Below are positions 24,791 through 33,282 of a DNA stretch of 64,000 nt, piece after piece. Under the pieces are notes generated by a model. It saw nothing but the letters and a program-made list of their open reading frames with translations, searched no databases and had not been told where the DNA came from. The stretch's first letter is position 1. Every line of letters starts with the position of its first letter. Source of the stretch: a virus; IMG/VR virus record IMGVR_UViG_3300013104_000001, positions 1 to 64,000 of that record; one strand, written 5' to 3'. The position numbers and the translations under genes are program-made.

Positions 24791-25294
24791 ATGACTACAC
24801 AGAAAAATGATGACGCAATTACGCCAGACATCGATCCATCTGATGTGATCGCGCCAGTTATTCAAACGGTGCACCCGCCAGTTGTAAGGGCGATGATCTT
24901 CTCAGGTGTACTCGCTGTTATTACAACCTGTTTGTGTGCTGCTGCTTTCTTCGCTAACATGACCATTCATGTTTGGCGTAATGGGTCGTGGCCACCGAAC
25001 GTCGGTATTGGTGTTGTGATGATGGTGCTGATTGGTCCGGTGCTGACCGCCTGGCAGTTCATGGGTGTGCGCAAAATCCTAACCTCACTCCTTTCTAATG
25101 AGAATGGATTGGGTTTAGGCGGAATTGCAAAAGAGGTCATTGCTAAACGTTTAGGGTTTGATTATAACCCAACACCACAGCAGCAACCTGTTGCACCTAT
25201 GCCACCGGCACAGCAACCGATTAGCTACCCGGACCCACCGCCAGGCTTTGCTCAGAATGTTCCACCTGTTCCTCCTGGTGAAGACGCACGATGA
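24791..25294 (+). CDS. Two-helix membrane protein with proline-rich tail (holin candidate)
   Basis: 167 residues from ATG 24791 after TTGGAGAT. Two hydrophobic helices at about 34-56 (MIFSGVLAVITTCLCAAAFF) and 70-90 (VGIGVVMMVLIGPVLTAW), then a helix and a Pro/Gln-rich C-terminus (residues 128-167). The size and two-helix topology fit some holins, and the spanin genes lie just beyond on the opposite strand, but no sequence signature proves it. A virion membrane-interacting protein is an alternative. Confidence 0.65.
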   Translation: MTTQKNDDAITPDIDPSDVIAPVIQTVHPPVVRAMIFSGVLAVITTCLCAAAFFANMTIHVWRNGSWPPNVGIGVVMMVLIGPVLTAWQFMGVRKILTSLLSNENGLGLGGIAKEVIAKRLGFDYNPTPQQQPVAPMPPAQQPISYPDPPPGFAQNVPPVPPGEDAR

Positions 25295-25301
25295 TTTAAT
25301 C

Positions 25302-25353
25302 GGCATAAAGACAGAGAGCTTCCTTGCGGAGGCCCTCTGTCTTGTTTTATGCC
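25302..25353. terminator. Bidirectional terminator with GGCATAA/TTATGCC arms
   Basis: Inner stem AAGACAGAG / CTCTGTCTT, with a further GCTTCC/GGAGGC stem inside the loop, is embraced by GGCATAA and TTATGCC. It lies between the convergent membrane-protein and o-spanin genes and can fold on either strand. Confidence 0.8.
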
Positions 25354-25362
25354 GTCGGTTAG

Positions 25363-25881
25363 CTATTTCGGTACCCCTGGAGCTGGATTGACTTTCAGAT
25401 CATTTAACCGCTTAATTGCGGCAAGTAACCCATTGACGTAATCCTGCAGACTATTTAGACGACGAGCAGTGTCATCCGATTCTGCACCTAGGTTAAGAAG
25501 AAATCGACTATCTTCGGGTGGGAAATACAAGTAGTCATCATCTTGCGAGAGGATACTTGTTACGTTGGTATTGACTTCTGGTAAAGGTGCACTAACTGCA
25601 GTGGTTACTGAAGCTGCGCCAGCAGGAACACTGGTTGGTGCAACAGCAGGAATATCACCTGAACCAAATCGGTCAATGATACGCTTTTGAACTGTCGGAG
25701 CCGCTGGTCGCATCAGGGGAGCTGGCGGCTCCTGGACTTGCAGTACCGTTTGACCCAGCAACTGGACGGTAGGGGACGACACTGGCGCTTGGCTTTTTGA
25801 CTCGCAACCTGAAAGTACCGTCGCTAACAGCGCCAAGAGCATTGCTGGTATATGCATCCGCAGCTTGAGTGTCTTTGTCAT
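25363..25881 (-). CDS. Outer-membrane spanin lipoprotein (o-spanin, Rz1-like)
   Basis: 172 residues. The signal peptide ends in a lipobox LSGC with acylated Cys26, so the mature protein would be anchored in the outer membrane. A Pro/Ala/Val-rich linker follows (about 35-120), and then a C-terminal helix. It starts inside the upstream i-spanin gene in another frame and shares 209 bases with it, the classical Rz/Rz1 arrangement. With the i-spanin it would fuse inner and outer membranes in the last step of lysis. At about 147 mature residues it is long for Rz1. Ribosome site AGGAGATTC. Confidence 0.8.
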   Translation of the reverse strand: MTKTLKLRMHIPAMLLALLATVLSGCESKSQAPVSSPTVQLLGQTVLQVQEPPAPLMRPAAPTVQKRIIDRFGSGDIPAVAPTSVPAGAASVTTAVSAPLPEVNTNVTSILSQDDDYLYFPPEDSRFLLNLGAESDDTARRLNSLQDYVNGLLAAIKRLNDLKVNPAPGVPK

Positions 25882-26134
25882 ACGAATCTCCTATCCGCTT
25901 AGTTAGCGCCATCTGTTCTCGCTGGATGTCCCTCGTCTGCTCCCCGAGGACCTTTAGTTCATTCATTTGCGTACCGAGTTGCTTCACGTCTTGTGACAAT
26001 TTCTTTTGCTCTTCGCCCAATACCGCAACCGTAGTTGCTGTAGACCAAAGAAAGTAAATTGCAACGCCGAGCGCTAAGGCAACCACAATGGGCATGAAGT
26101 TTTTTATTAATAACTCTTTCAGCAGTGTAAACAT
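25673..26134 (-). CDS. Inner-membrane spanin (i-spanin, Rz-like)
   Basis: 153 residues. One N-terminal membrane helix (about 13-33, FMPIVVALALGVAIYFLW) is followed by a periplasmic coiled coil (about 38-80, with EEQKKLSQDVKQL and EQTRDIQREQMALTKRI) and a Ser/Pro/Ala-rich C-terminus. Topology and overlap with a lipoprotein gene identify the spanin pair. Start 26134 with AGGATC upstream; nine bases separate it from the upstream 409-residue gene, so the three form one minus-strand unit. Confidence 0.8.
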   Translation of the reverse strand: MFTLLKELLIKNFMPIVVALALGVAIYFLWSTATTVAVLGEEQKKLSQDVKQLGTQMNELKVLGEQTRDIQREQMALTKRIGDSYDKDTQAADAYTSNALGAVSDGTFRLRVKKPSASVVPYRPVAGSNGTASPGAASSPDATSGSDSSKAYH

Positions 26135-26143
26135 AACACGATC

Positions 26144-27373
26144 CTAGTAGGTAGATATTTTCAACCACCAAGCTTTGGCATACCGCCAAGGTTTAGGCAT
26201 CAGTGCATAGTCCGTTACAATAACCTCGTTCTTATATTGAACGGAGGTATTGAGTGCTGACCGCCTGCGATGGTGCAAAGTATATAACCGTGAGCGACTC
26301 TCGCCAGGACGTAGCAAAGGCTCCGCCATCACCCCGTTGTTCAACTGAATAGGGATGCGAGTGTTATCGGGCACTGTAAACATACCAGGCCATCTGTGTG
26401 CTTCTAAGGGGATCTGTTCCACTTCTAACAGCGGATTATCAAAGACCACCCAGAAACTGGTAGATAAAAGTAACCAGGCTTTATAGAAGTCATCCTTCTG
26501 GTAATCACCTTTGCTAATCACCCGAGGCGAGTCAGGGTTGATATTAGCCGGAATCGTGGATAGGTCTATGAATTCGCGGTCATAGAAATAGCGGTCGATC
26601 CAGTCAATATGTACCGTAGACAGGCTGACGAGTTTTTCACCGAGAACCGAGATGACATTATCCTGCAGATACAGAATACCCCCGATCACAATCCCTACTT
26701 GTTTGCCCTTGGTATTAAACGGCGGGGCAAGCATAATCGTTTCACGATAAGGGTTGAATTCATCGGATGGTTGTAACTGATCAGCAGTAATACCATAACA
26801 GTTTAGTGTGCTGACATTATGGAACGTCATTACACCGGTTTTCACATCATTACTGACCTTGGCGTTCTTACACGCATCAATCAAGTAAATACCGTCATCA
26901 GATAACGAACTGCGATGAAGATATCCATTGACTGTAAAGAGAGCGCAATTAAACAACTTCGGATAATCCACGCCGTCTTTCATCAAGATCACATCATCGG
27001 AGTCAGCATAAGAAAACTCACGCTTCAATGATGAATCGATGTTAGTTGGTTTCTGAGTAAACCAATACTCATTAACGTTATTGAACAATGCGAACTTCTT
27101 GGTGAGGTTCGGCAGTGTCTCGCTGGTCGTCAGGGCGCGGTTACCAATTGAGGCTAACCATTGCACAATCGTTCCATTGAATGCACTGACTTCATTGTAG
27201 TAATCCTGCAATACCAGGCAGACATTCTTCTTTAAGAAGGGTGATGATAATATGACCCGGTTTTGGCTATAGGTCTGCAATACCGTTTTCAGCAGCATCG
27301 ACGAGATATCGTCATCAACTAATTTCGGGCGCTTGCCCACGGTTTGAGAAATACAGGCAACGTAGTTGTACAT
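26144..27373 (-). CDS. Unknown protein upstream of the spanins
   Basis: 409 residues, not recognised. Mixed alpha/beta with many aromatic residues and no signal peptide or membrane helix; the C-terminal region is basic (RSRLYTLHHRRRSA near 365). Ribosome site GGGCGGAG. It heads the minus-strand spanin unit and is divergent from the tail-fibre genes, with an 84-base AT-rich space between the start codons in which promoters for both directions could lie. A virion or baseplate protein is plausible given the context, but no signature was found. Confidence 0.7.
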   Translation of the reverse strand: MYNYVACISQTVGKRPKLVDDDISSMLLKTVLQTYSQNRVILSSPFLKKNVCLVLQDYYNEVSAFNGTIVQWLASIGNRALTTSETLPNLTKKFALFNNVNEYWFTQKPTNIDSSLKREFSYADSDDVILMKDGVDYPKLFNCALFTVNGYLHRSSLSDDGIYLIDACKNAKVSNDVKTGVMTFHNVSTLNCYGITADQLQPSDEFNPYRETIMLAPPFNTKGKQVGIVIGGILYLQDNVISVLGEKLVSLSTVHIDWIDRYFYDREFIDLSTIPANINPDSPRVISKGDYQKDDFYKAWLLLSTSFWVVFDNPLLEVEQIPLEAHRWPGMFTVPDNTRIPIQLNNGVMAEPLLRPGESRSRLYTLHHRRRSALNTSVQYKNEVIVTDYALMPKPWRYAKAWWLKISTY

Positions 27374-27457
27374 GCGCTCCGCCCTTAGTTTGAAAAATCA
27401 ATCATATGTGTTCATTACTTAATTACACCTAAGCTATAAAATTACTTGGAGACCGAC

Positions 27458-28432
27458 ATGGCTCAACAGATTTCCGTGGCAGACGTTGTCTACCCGTACA
27501 ACCCCCTGAATAACGTTGCCGGGGCACAAGGCATTGTAGAGAACCATACGTTGACTCCTGCGAACGGTGTGAACTATGTAACGATCATTCCACGTGCTGC
27601 ACCTTTCTTCCGCCGCACGGTAAAGATTATCAACGTTGCAACCGGCCAGCCTTTGGTGATGGATCAGAACTTTACCTTGGGTTACTTCTTTGCACCGTTC
27701 ACTGCACTGACTTATAAAGGTCTGTACGGTGGTATTACTTTCAACGAACTCGACGCCCCGATCGAAGTACAGATCACGTACGACACACTGGGTGGTGACT
27801 TTGTTCTGAACTCAACGAAGTATGCTGAACTTGCAGCGAACATCGTTAACAACCCGCGTGAGCTCGACTGGTCACAGATCGCTGATACACCGGCGACGTA
27901 TCCACCTATTGATCATCAGCACTCGGCTGACCAAACACTGAACTACATGGATTATGTTGAGCAGCTGGATGGTTTGAAAAGTGTAATTACTGCTGCGATC
28001 AATGGTTACGTTGGCGCACTTAATACACATATTGATACCGAAGGCAATGCGCACCAGATGACCAAGTTGCAGTTCGGTATTGGTAACGTACCTAACTGGG
28101 CGCCAGCAACAGTAGATGACCTGCCTTCACAAGGGTCTGATCTTGTGATGTCACTTGACATGGTAAAACGTGCTTTCAACTACATGTACACCGGTGCAAC
28201 AGTTACTGCGCTGAAGTCAGCCGTTGTTTCTGATGTGGTCTCGTCAGCGAGCATTGTCCAGCAGTTGGCTATCTTAAATGATGCGGGTCTGCTTACAACT
28301 GATGAAGTTGCTAACTTCACGCAATGGAAGACCTATCGGGCGCAGATGTTGATTAAGGCATCAACAGGGGCAGCTAACACGCTTACTCCGCCTGCAACCA
28401 ACACAGCCTTTGCCCGCCTGTTAGGAGGTTGA
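27458..28432 (+). CDS. Tail-fibre family protein 1
   Basis: 324 residues, start ATG 27458 after TTGGAG. Shares with the next two genes an N-terminal beta domain ending in LDWSQIADTPATYPPIDHQH (about 139-158). It also has the fibre motif NAHQMTKLQFGIGNVPNW (about 198-215), related to the NPHxxTKxQVGLGNVxN motif of many phage tail fibres. It lacks the large receptor-binding part of the following genes and ends in an Ala/Thr-rich helix. Probably a proximal fibre or fibre-adapter subunit of the baseplate region. Confidence 0.7.
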   Translation: MAQQISVADVVYPYNPLNNVAGAQGIVENHTLTPANGVNYVTIIPRAAPFFRRTVKIINVATGQPLVMDQNFTLGYFFAPFTALTYKGLYGGITFNELDAPIEVQITYDTLGGDFVLNSTKYAELAANIVNNPRELDWSQIADTPATYPPIDHQHSADQTLNYMDYVEQLDGLKSVITAAINGYVGALNTHIDTEGNAHQMTKLQFGIGNVPNWAPATVDDLPSQGSDLVMSLDMVKRAFNYMYTGATVTALKSAVVSDVVSSASIVQQLAILNDAGLLTTDEVANFTQWKTYRAQMLIKASTGAANTLTPPATNTAFARLLGG

Positions 28433-28433
28433 T

Positions 28434-29696
28434 ATGACAGGGACTCTGTTTCCCGATGTGGTGCGACTTGAATTCGACATCACAGGTGTCAGCGCCGATA
28501 ACCGCATTATTGACGATGTCATTGAGATTCCTGATGAGTTGACTAACCGTGCGATTGTATTGAAACACGGTGCGTTCTATTCCAACTCATTAGTGTTAAC
28601 CGATGACAGCGGTAATATGCTGACCAAATGGGTCGACTATAAACCTGTCTACCCTTATAACCGTCCTGAGCTTAACCTGGATGAAATGACAGGTAAGTCT
28701 ACTGCTGCGTTTATCATGATCACCAACGATAATCTCAAAGGACGGGTAACCGCGACTTACCAAGCAGTTGGCTTACCATCGGGGATCTCTAACCGTGATC
28801 TTACGGATATCTTAAATGCGATTGCAAATGATAACCGTAAGTACTACTGGGATGATATCTTTAATAAGCCGGATAAGTTTCCCCCTTCACCACACACGTT
28901 GGATATAAAGGACACTTATAACTGGGCGCCGATGACAGAAGCCATGGCACGGTTCCATACCTGTTTACAGAACGTCAGTCATCTGCCTTCAATACAAGGG
29001 TATATCGATTCGCTGGACAGTTCCTTTGCGGCGACAGCTGTGCGCCTGCTTGCTATCTATAACACGTTCATTGCTCACCGCCGTAATTATAGTAACCCAC
29101 ATGTTGATACTAAGAGCACGTTGGTTGGTCTTAATAACGTCGATGACTTTGACATGGCGTCTTTAGCTGAAGCGATTGCCGGTACTGCGTCAAACAAGTT
29201 CTTATCGCCACAGACAGCGTCGGGTGCCGCGTATGACACCTTGCTTAAGAACGATAAGTCGATCGTCCACGTAGGTTGGGTTCCGATGCTGCAGTTCGGT
29301 GATCTGAGTTCAACACCTATTCCGTTTACGATCAACGGGTTTGTCCTGAACATTACGGCAGCGGTACCTGCAATCATGGCATCACGGGAATGGACACTAC
29401 CAGTTAGCAGCATTAAGTTAACTGATTTTGTACCATCGCCTGCCAATAAAACCCTCTTCCTTTATGTGCGTGTCCGTAATGGGAAAGCCTCGTACGAGGT
29501 CGCAGAAGCGGCATCACCTGAGACCACGACTTATGTGAACGTAGGTCGTATCGTCTGTGGAGCGAGTGCAATCACCTCAGCTGTACTGACAAAGGTTTCA
29601 GGGCTGGGTACTGCGCGTGTATCTGAAACGAAGATTGGTTCTGCCATTGCTGCAACTGCGGGACTGCCATCACAGTCTGCGAATTTGAACTGGTAA
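28434..29696 (+). CDS. Tail-fibre family protein 2
   Basis: 420 residues. The N-terminal domain is shared with the two flanking fibre genes (YYWDDIFNKPDKFPPSPHT, about 136-154), followed by the fibre motif NPHVDTKSTLVGLNNVDDF (about 221-239). The C-terminal domain (about 280-420) ends in KIGSAIAATAGLP and is repeated at the ends of the next two genes. Coupled to the preceding gene by one-base spacing. Likely a short fibre or a fibre base that trimerises through the shared C-terminal domain. Confidence 0.7.
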   Translation: MTGTLFPDVVRLEFDITGVSADNRIIDDVIEIPDELTNRAIVLKHGAFYSNSLVLTDDSGNMLTKWVDYKPVYPYNRPELNLDEMTGKSTAAFIMITNDNLKGRVTATYQAVGLPSGISNRDLTDILNAIANDNRKYYWDDIFNKPDKFPPSPHTLDIKDTYNWAPMTEAMARFHTCLQNVSHLPSIQGYIDSLDSSFAATAVRLLAIYNTFIAHRRNYSNPHVDTKSTLVGLNNVDDFDMASLAEAIAGTASNKFLSPQTASGAAYDTLLKNDKSIVHVGWVPMLQFGDLSSTPIPFTINGFVLNITAAVPAIMASREWTLPVSSIKLTDFVPSPANKTLFLYVRVRNGKASYEVAEAASPETTTYVNVGRIVCGASAITSAVLTKVSGLGTARVSETKIGSAIAATAGLPSQSANLNW

Positions 29697-29701
29697 GGGT
29701 G

Positions 29702-29724
29702 AGTGGGTGATCCCCTCACCCACT
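29702..29724 (+). terminator. Hairpin between fibre genes
   Basis: AGTGGGTGA-TCCCC-TCACCCACT, a perfect 9-bp stem five bases after the stop, followed by TTTCC. It probably attenuates transcription into the next fibre gene, whose ribosome site lies just beyond. Confidence 0.6.
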
Positions 29725-29748
29725 TTCCGATATCCCAGGAGATATCCA

Positions 29749-32700
29749 ATGAATACCCCGATTCTTACGAAATATAAATTTGATGTTACGGGTAAAGATC
29801 CACAGAATTTGATTGGGGGTGAGCGCCACACACTTAACCCTGGTCCGAAGAACAAGATCATCGCCTCACTGGAAGGTCCGTTCTTTTCTGATACAGTAAA
29901 AGTTCGTTTACCCAACGGGAGTTATCTCGAACCTTGGGTCGACTTCCAGCCCGTGCATCATTTCCCAGAAGCCTCTAAGAAGACTGGGCGTTCATGTACT
30001 TGCTTTGTTAAGATCCTTAATGAAACGGTTGTGGGTGATATCTTTGTTGAGTATCAAGTGGTCGGTGGTTTGTTTAACTACAATTCCGTTACGCTTGAGA
30101 ATCTGCTGTGGGCGATCATCAATGATGAACGTGACGTACTGTGGGATAACATCAACAACCGTCCAGCGACATACCCGCCTTCGTATCACACCCATGACAT
30201 CTTCATGGATACGTACGGTTGGGAAGATCGCATCGCATTCAGTAACTGGGTTGCTGACGGTCTTATCCTGCGCGGTGAAACTCTGAACTATGAAGGGTTT
30301 ACCAATAAGGTGGCCGTTGTTCTCAATCAGATCAAACAACTGCAGTCGGATATCAACGGTGAGATCTTAGCGCACTCTGCTGAGAACGGTAACCCGCATG
30401 CGGATACCAGCAAAACGTTTGGTATCACTAAACTGCAGAACCTGGCTACCGCTGACAGCGTTCAGGCTGTTGAAGGTTTACGTCCTGATTTGCGTCTGAC
30501 AGTAAAAGGTGCGCAGGATATTCTGTCGAATGCATTAGCCGGATATTCTGCAAACTTAGTACATCAGGGTAACTTACCGGTTACACGCTTTGGTAACCTT
30601 AACTTCTTACAGCCAGGTATCATTGGTTCGTTTGAAGGTGCTTCGATGGTTGATGCACACGACCACTTTGCACAGGTGGTTGAGAACGACGGTACGTACA
30701 TTCGTCTTCGTCCAGGTACCAATGGTGAATCGATTGCGTTGTATTACGACTATGTAACCAACATCCATCGTAACATCAATACGTTTACCGTCATCAACAC
30801 CAACAACAAATATACACCATCTGGTTTGGATCAGGCGTATATTCCGGCCCGTCTGTTTGACTGCCAAGGTGATGTCATCGCGGGTATCATGTACAACAAA
30901 GCTGCCTTGCCTGCAACCAGTGATTACAAATATTGGATTGCGCTGACGAACGGTACGCTGGATAGCACCAAGCATAACTGCGCGCAGATCAGCAATGCGT
31001 TCTTTACCATGGATGATGGTTCGACGCAAGAGTTCAGTCCGTCATGGACACAGCTTTGCATGATCGGTTCTCGTATCTACGTGATCCATCAAAACCCGAA
31101 TGTCGCAACCACTATGCTGGCAGGCGGTACAATCCTCGACAATGCTATTCCGCAGATCTATCTGGGGTATATCAACGTTGCAGACATCATCGCTGGCGGT
31201 CCAGTTACCTTTACCCAAATCACTGGCTGGACGACAACCTTCTTAGGTCAGGTGCGTGCACCTGCACGCAGTATGCAGATCTGTGACCAGGTAGTTGGTC
31301 GCTCTAATCAGCATGTGTTAGTACGTTACGATGGTGGTCAGTATGTCAGGGCCCAGTATCGTTCTTGGCCGGGTAGCTACGGTAAAATGGCAGCGAACAG
31401 TGATGGCACGTTAACGATGTTGATTGATTTTACTATTAACGTCGATGGTCGTAACAACTCTAATATCTCGGTGTATCCAATTCGTTTTATTATTGATGTT
31501 AACGCCAGAACTGCTCGGGCTGCTGATACCATGAATCCGTTTACTGCGGCTGATGATACAAGCAGTACATTGAAGTTATCTGTGTTCACCAATGGATCTA
31601 ACCTTAACTTCTTTAAACTGCGTGGGGTTAATGACGGTAGTGCTGCCCTGAGTGGGGATTACCACGGCAGTCGCCTGATCACCAAGAAAGGGTATTCAGT
31701 TTATACCGGTCGTGCACAAGCAGCGAACGTGGGAATGCGCATCGATATCCAACAGATTCCTAACTTTGTGGATGCGGATACTTACTGGCGAAACCCAGCG
31801 GCATATACCAACGTGTTGTTGCGTTCTGTCACCGATGGCACGTCCTATGGATCAGAGGCTAAAGGTAACTTACGTTGCCCAATTCTCTTTCCAAATAACC
31901 GACTGGGCTACTGGGCATTTGATGGCAGCAATACGTACTTTGCTTCTCAACCACTTGTGGGTAACGGCGACTTCCCATACAAGCTGATTGGACTGGGCAA
32001 TGTTCAAGGTTTCCAACCGTCTAACGATCGGGTCAGAGCCGCAACATACCCTAGCCGGGAAATCATCACCGAGATCAATGGCGGATCAGTGGTTACCCAT
32101 TGTCGCTCAATCTCCGATGATGCACCGAGTGGTGCCGCTAACATCGATACCGCATTGAATACTTCAGGTGCGATCAGTACCGATGTGAATTATCTGCGTG
32201 CTCAAGGTCAGCGAGTACTTAACCAGTTAGGAATCACTGCCACTAAGTATCGGTGTATACTGTTCGTCCCAACGGATGGCGGAATGTCTCTGATGCTTAA
32301 GGTTGTCGGTTTCACACCTGCGCAGGCTAACGGTATCACTGACACTATCACAGCGATCGCTACGGTGTCCTATGGCGGTGCACGTGACGGCGTATTAAAT
32401 GGTTGGACTGCCAACCTCGATGACATCATCAGTAAACCGCAATCAGTGGGTACTTCGGATATCTCTCGTATCCAAACCACCTTCGGTATGCTGACGTATA
32501 AAGTCGGCGGTGAGTACATTATTGCAATGGGCGGGTTCTATTGCCCATACACCGTTGGTCCTGCTAACAACTTACCGTTAGTGTACCTGAAGATGACCAA
32601 TGGTCGTATTTCCGGTAACCAGGCAAACCTGTACTTTGTTTCACCGTATGTCGATCTGTTGTCGAACACGCCTTTTGCACTTCCGGGTAAAGGTTTCTTT

Positions 32701-33237
32701 GTTACCTATTCTGACGGTAACTATCCGATACCGGTTACACCAAGCATGCAATCAGCCGTGGGTCCATGTGCAATTGTATTAGCCGCACAAGGTGAGAACT
32801 TTGACACGATTCGTCAATGGACCATTCCAGGTAATGGCACCTCGGTGTTACTGTCACAAACGGTAGAGCAAGGTTGGATTCTGTATTTTGCAGAACCTAT
32901 CCCAATCATCCTGGGTGGTCGTGAATACACCATTCCAATTACCAGTATTGACCTGCGCACGATAAAGGCCAATCCGGCAAGTACGACCTACTATGTTTAC
33001 ATTGAGGTTGTCAATGCAACGACGGCGAAGTACACCATCTCAGCCACAGAGTTAACTGCTGAAACCACCCGTATGTTTATCGGGACAGTTGCTACGAACA
33101 CTTCACAGATCAATGCGATCAATATTACGAAGCGTTCAGGGATTCATAAGTACCAGATCTCTGCAACTAAAATGGGTTCATCTATTCCTGTGTCGACTGG
33201 TCTGCCGCAACAAACGGGTAACTGGAGTCAGGCGTAA
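29749..33237 (+). CDS. Large tail-fibre protein, possible receptor-binding subunit
   Basis: 1162 residues, start ATG 29749 after CAGGAG. Order of parts: the shared N-terminal domain ending VLWDNINNRPATYPPSYHTH (about 124-143); the fibre motif NPHADTSKTFGITKLQN (about 212-228); and a long beta-rich central region (about 270-1030) homologous in parts to the next gene (FLQPGIIGSFEG, IALTNGTLDSTKHN). Last is a C-terminal domain (about 1040-1162) with IDLRTIKANPASTTYYVYIE and KMGSSIPVSTGLP. The central part is the likely receptor-binding region. No chaperone-dependent collar motif is evident. Confidence 0.75.
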   Translation: MNTPILTKYKFDVTGKDPQNLIGGERHTLNPGPKNKIIASLEGPFFSDTVKVRLPNGSYLEPWVDFQPVHHFPEASKKTGRSCTCFVKILNETVVGDIFVEYQVVGGLFNYNSVTLENLLWAIINDERDVLWDNINNRPATYPPSYHTHDIFMDTYGWEDRIAFSNWVADGLILRGETLNYEGFTNKVAVVLNQIKQLQSDINGEILAHSAENGNPHADTSKTFGITKLQNLATADSVQAVEGLRPDLRLTVKGAQDILSNALAGYSANLVHQGNLPVTRFGNLNFLQPGIIGSFEGASMVDAHDHFAQVVENDGTYIRLRPGTNGESIALYYDYVTNIHRNINTFTVINTNNKYTPSGLDQAYIPARLFDCQGDVIAGIMYNKAALPATSDYKYWIALTNGTLDSTKHNCAQISNAFFTMDDGSTQEFSPSWTQLCMIGSRIYVIHQNPNVATTMLAGGTILDNAIPQIYLGYINVADIIAGGPVTFTQITGWTTTFLGQVRAPARSMQICDQVVGRSNQHVLVRYDGGQYVRAQYRSWPGSYGKMAANSDGTLTMLIDFTINVDGRNNSNISVYPIRFIIDVNARTARAADTMNPFTAADDTSSTLKLSVFTNGSNLNFFKLRGVNDGSAALSGDYHGSRLITKKGYSVYTGRAQAANVGMRIDIQQIPNFVDADTYWRNPAAYTNVLLRSVTDGTSYGSEAKGNLRCPILFPNNRLGYWAFDGSNTYFASQPLVGNGDFPYKLIGLGNVQGFQPSNDRVRAATYPSREIITEINGGSVVTHCRSISDDAPSGAANIDTALNTSGAISTDVNYLRAQGQRVLNQLGITATKYRCILFVPTDGGMSLMLKVVGFTPAQANGITDTITAIATVSYGGARDGVLNGWTANLDDIISKPQSVGTSDISRIQTTFGMLTYKVGGEYIIAMGGFYCPYTVGPANNLPLVYLKMTNGRISGNQANLYFVSPYVDLLSNTPFALPGKGFFVTYSDGNYPIPVTPSMQSAVGPCAIVLAAQGENFDTIRQWTIPGNGTSVLLSQTVEQGWILYFAEPIPIILGGREYTIPITSIDLRTIKANPASTTYYVYIEVVNATTAKYTISATELTAETTRMFIGTVATNTSQINAINITKRSGIHKYQISATKMGSSIPVSTGLPQQTGNWSQA

Positions 33238-33242
33238 TGTCG

Positions 33243-33269
33243 GGAGGGGGAAACCCCTCCTTTTATTTT
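33243..33269 (+). terminator. Intrinsic terminator
   Basis: GGAGGGG-GAAA-CCCCTCC followed by TTTTATTTT. The next gene's AAAGGAG ribosome site starts at once behind it. Confidence 0.75.
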
Positions 33270-33282
33270 GAAAGGAGTTGTC

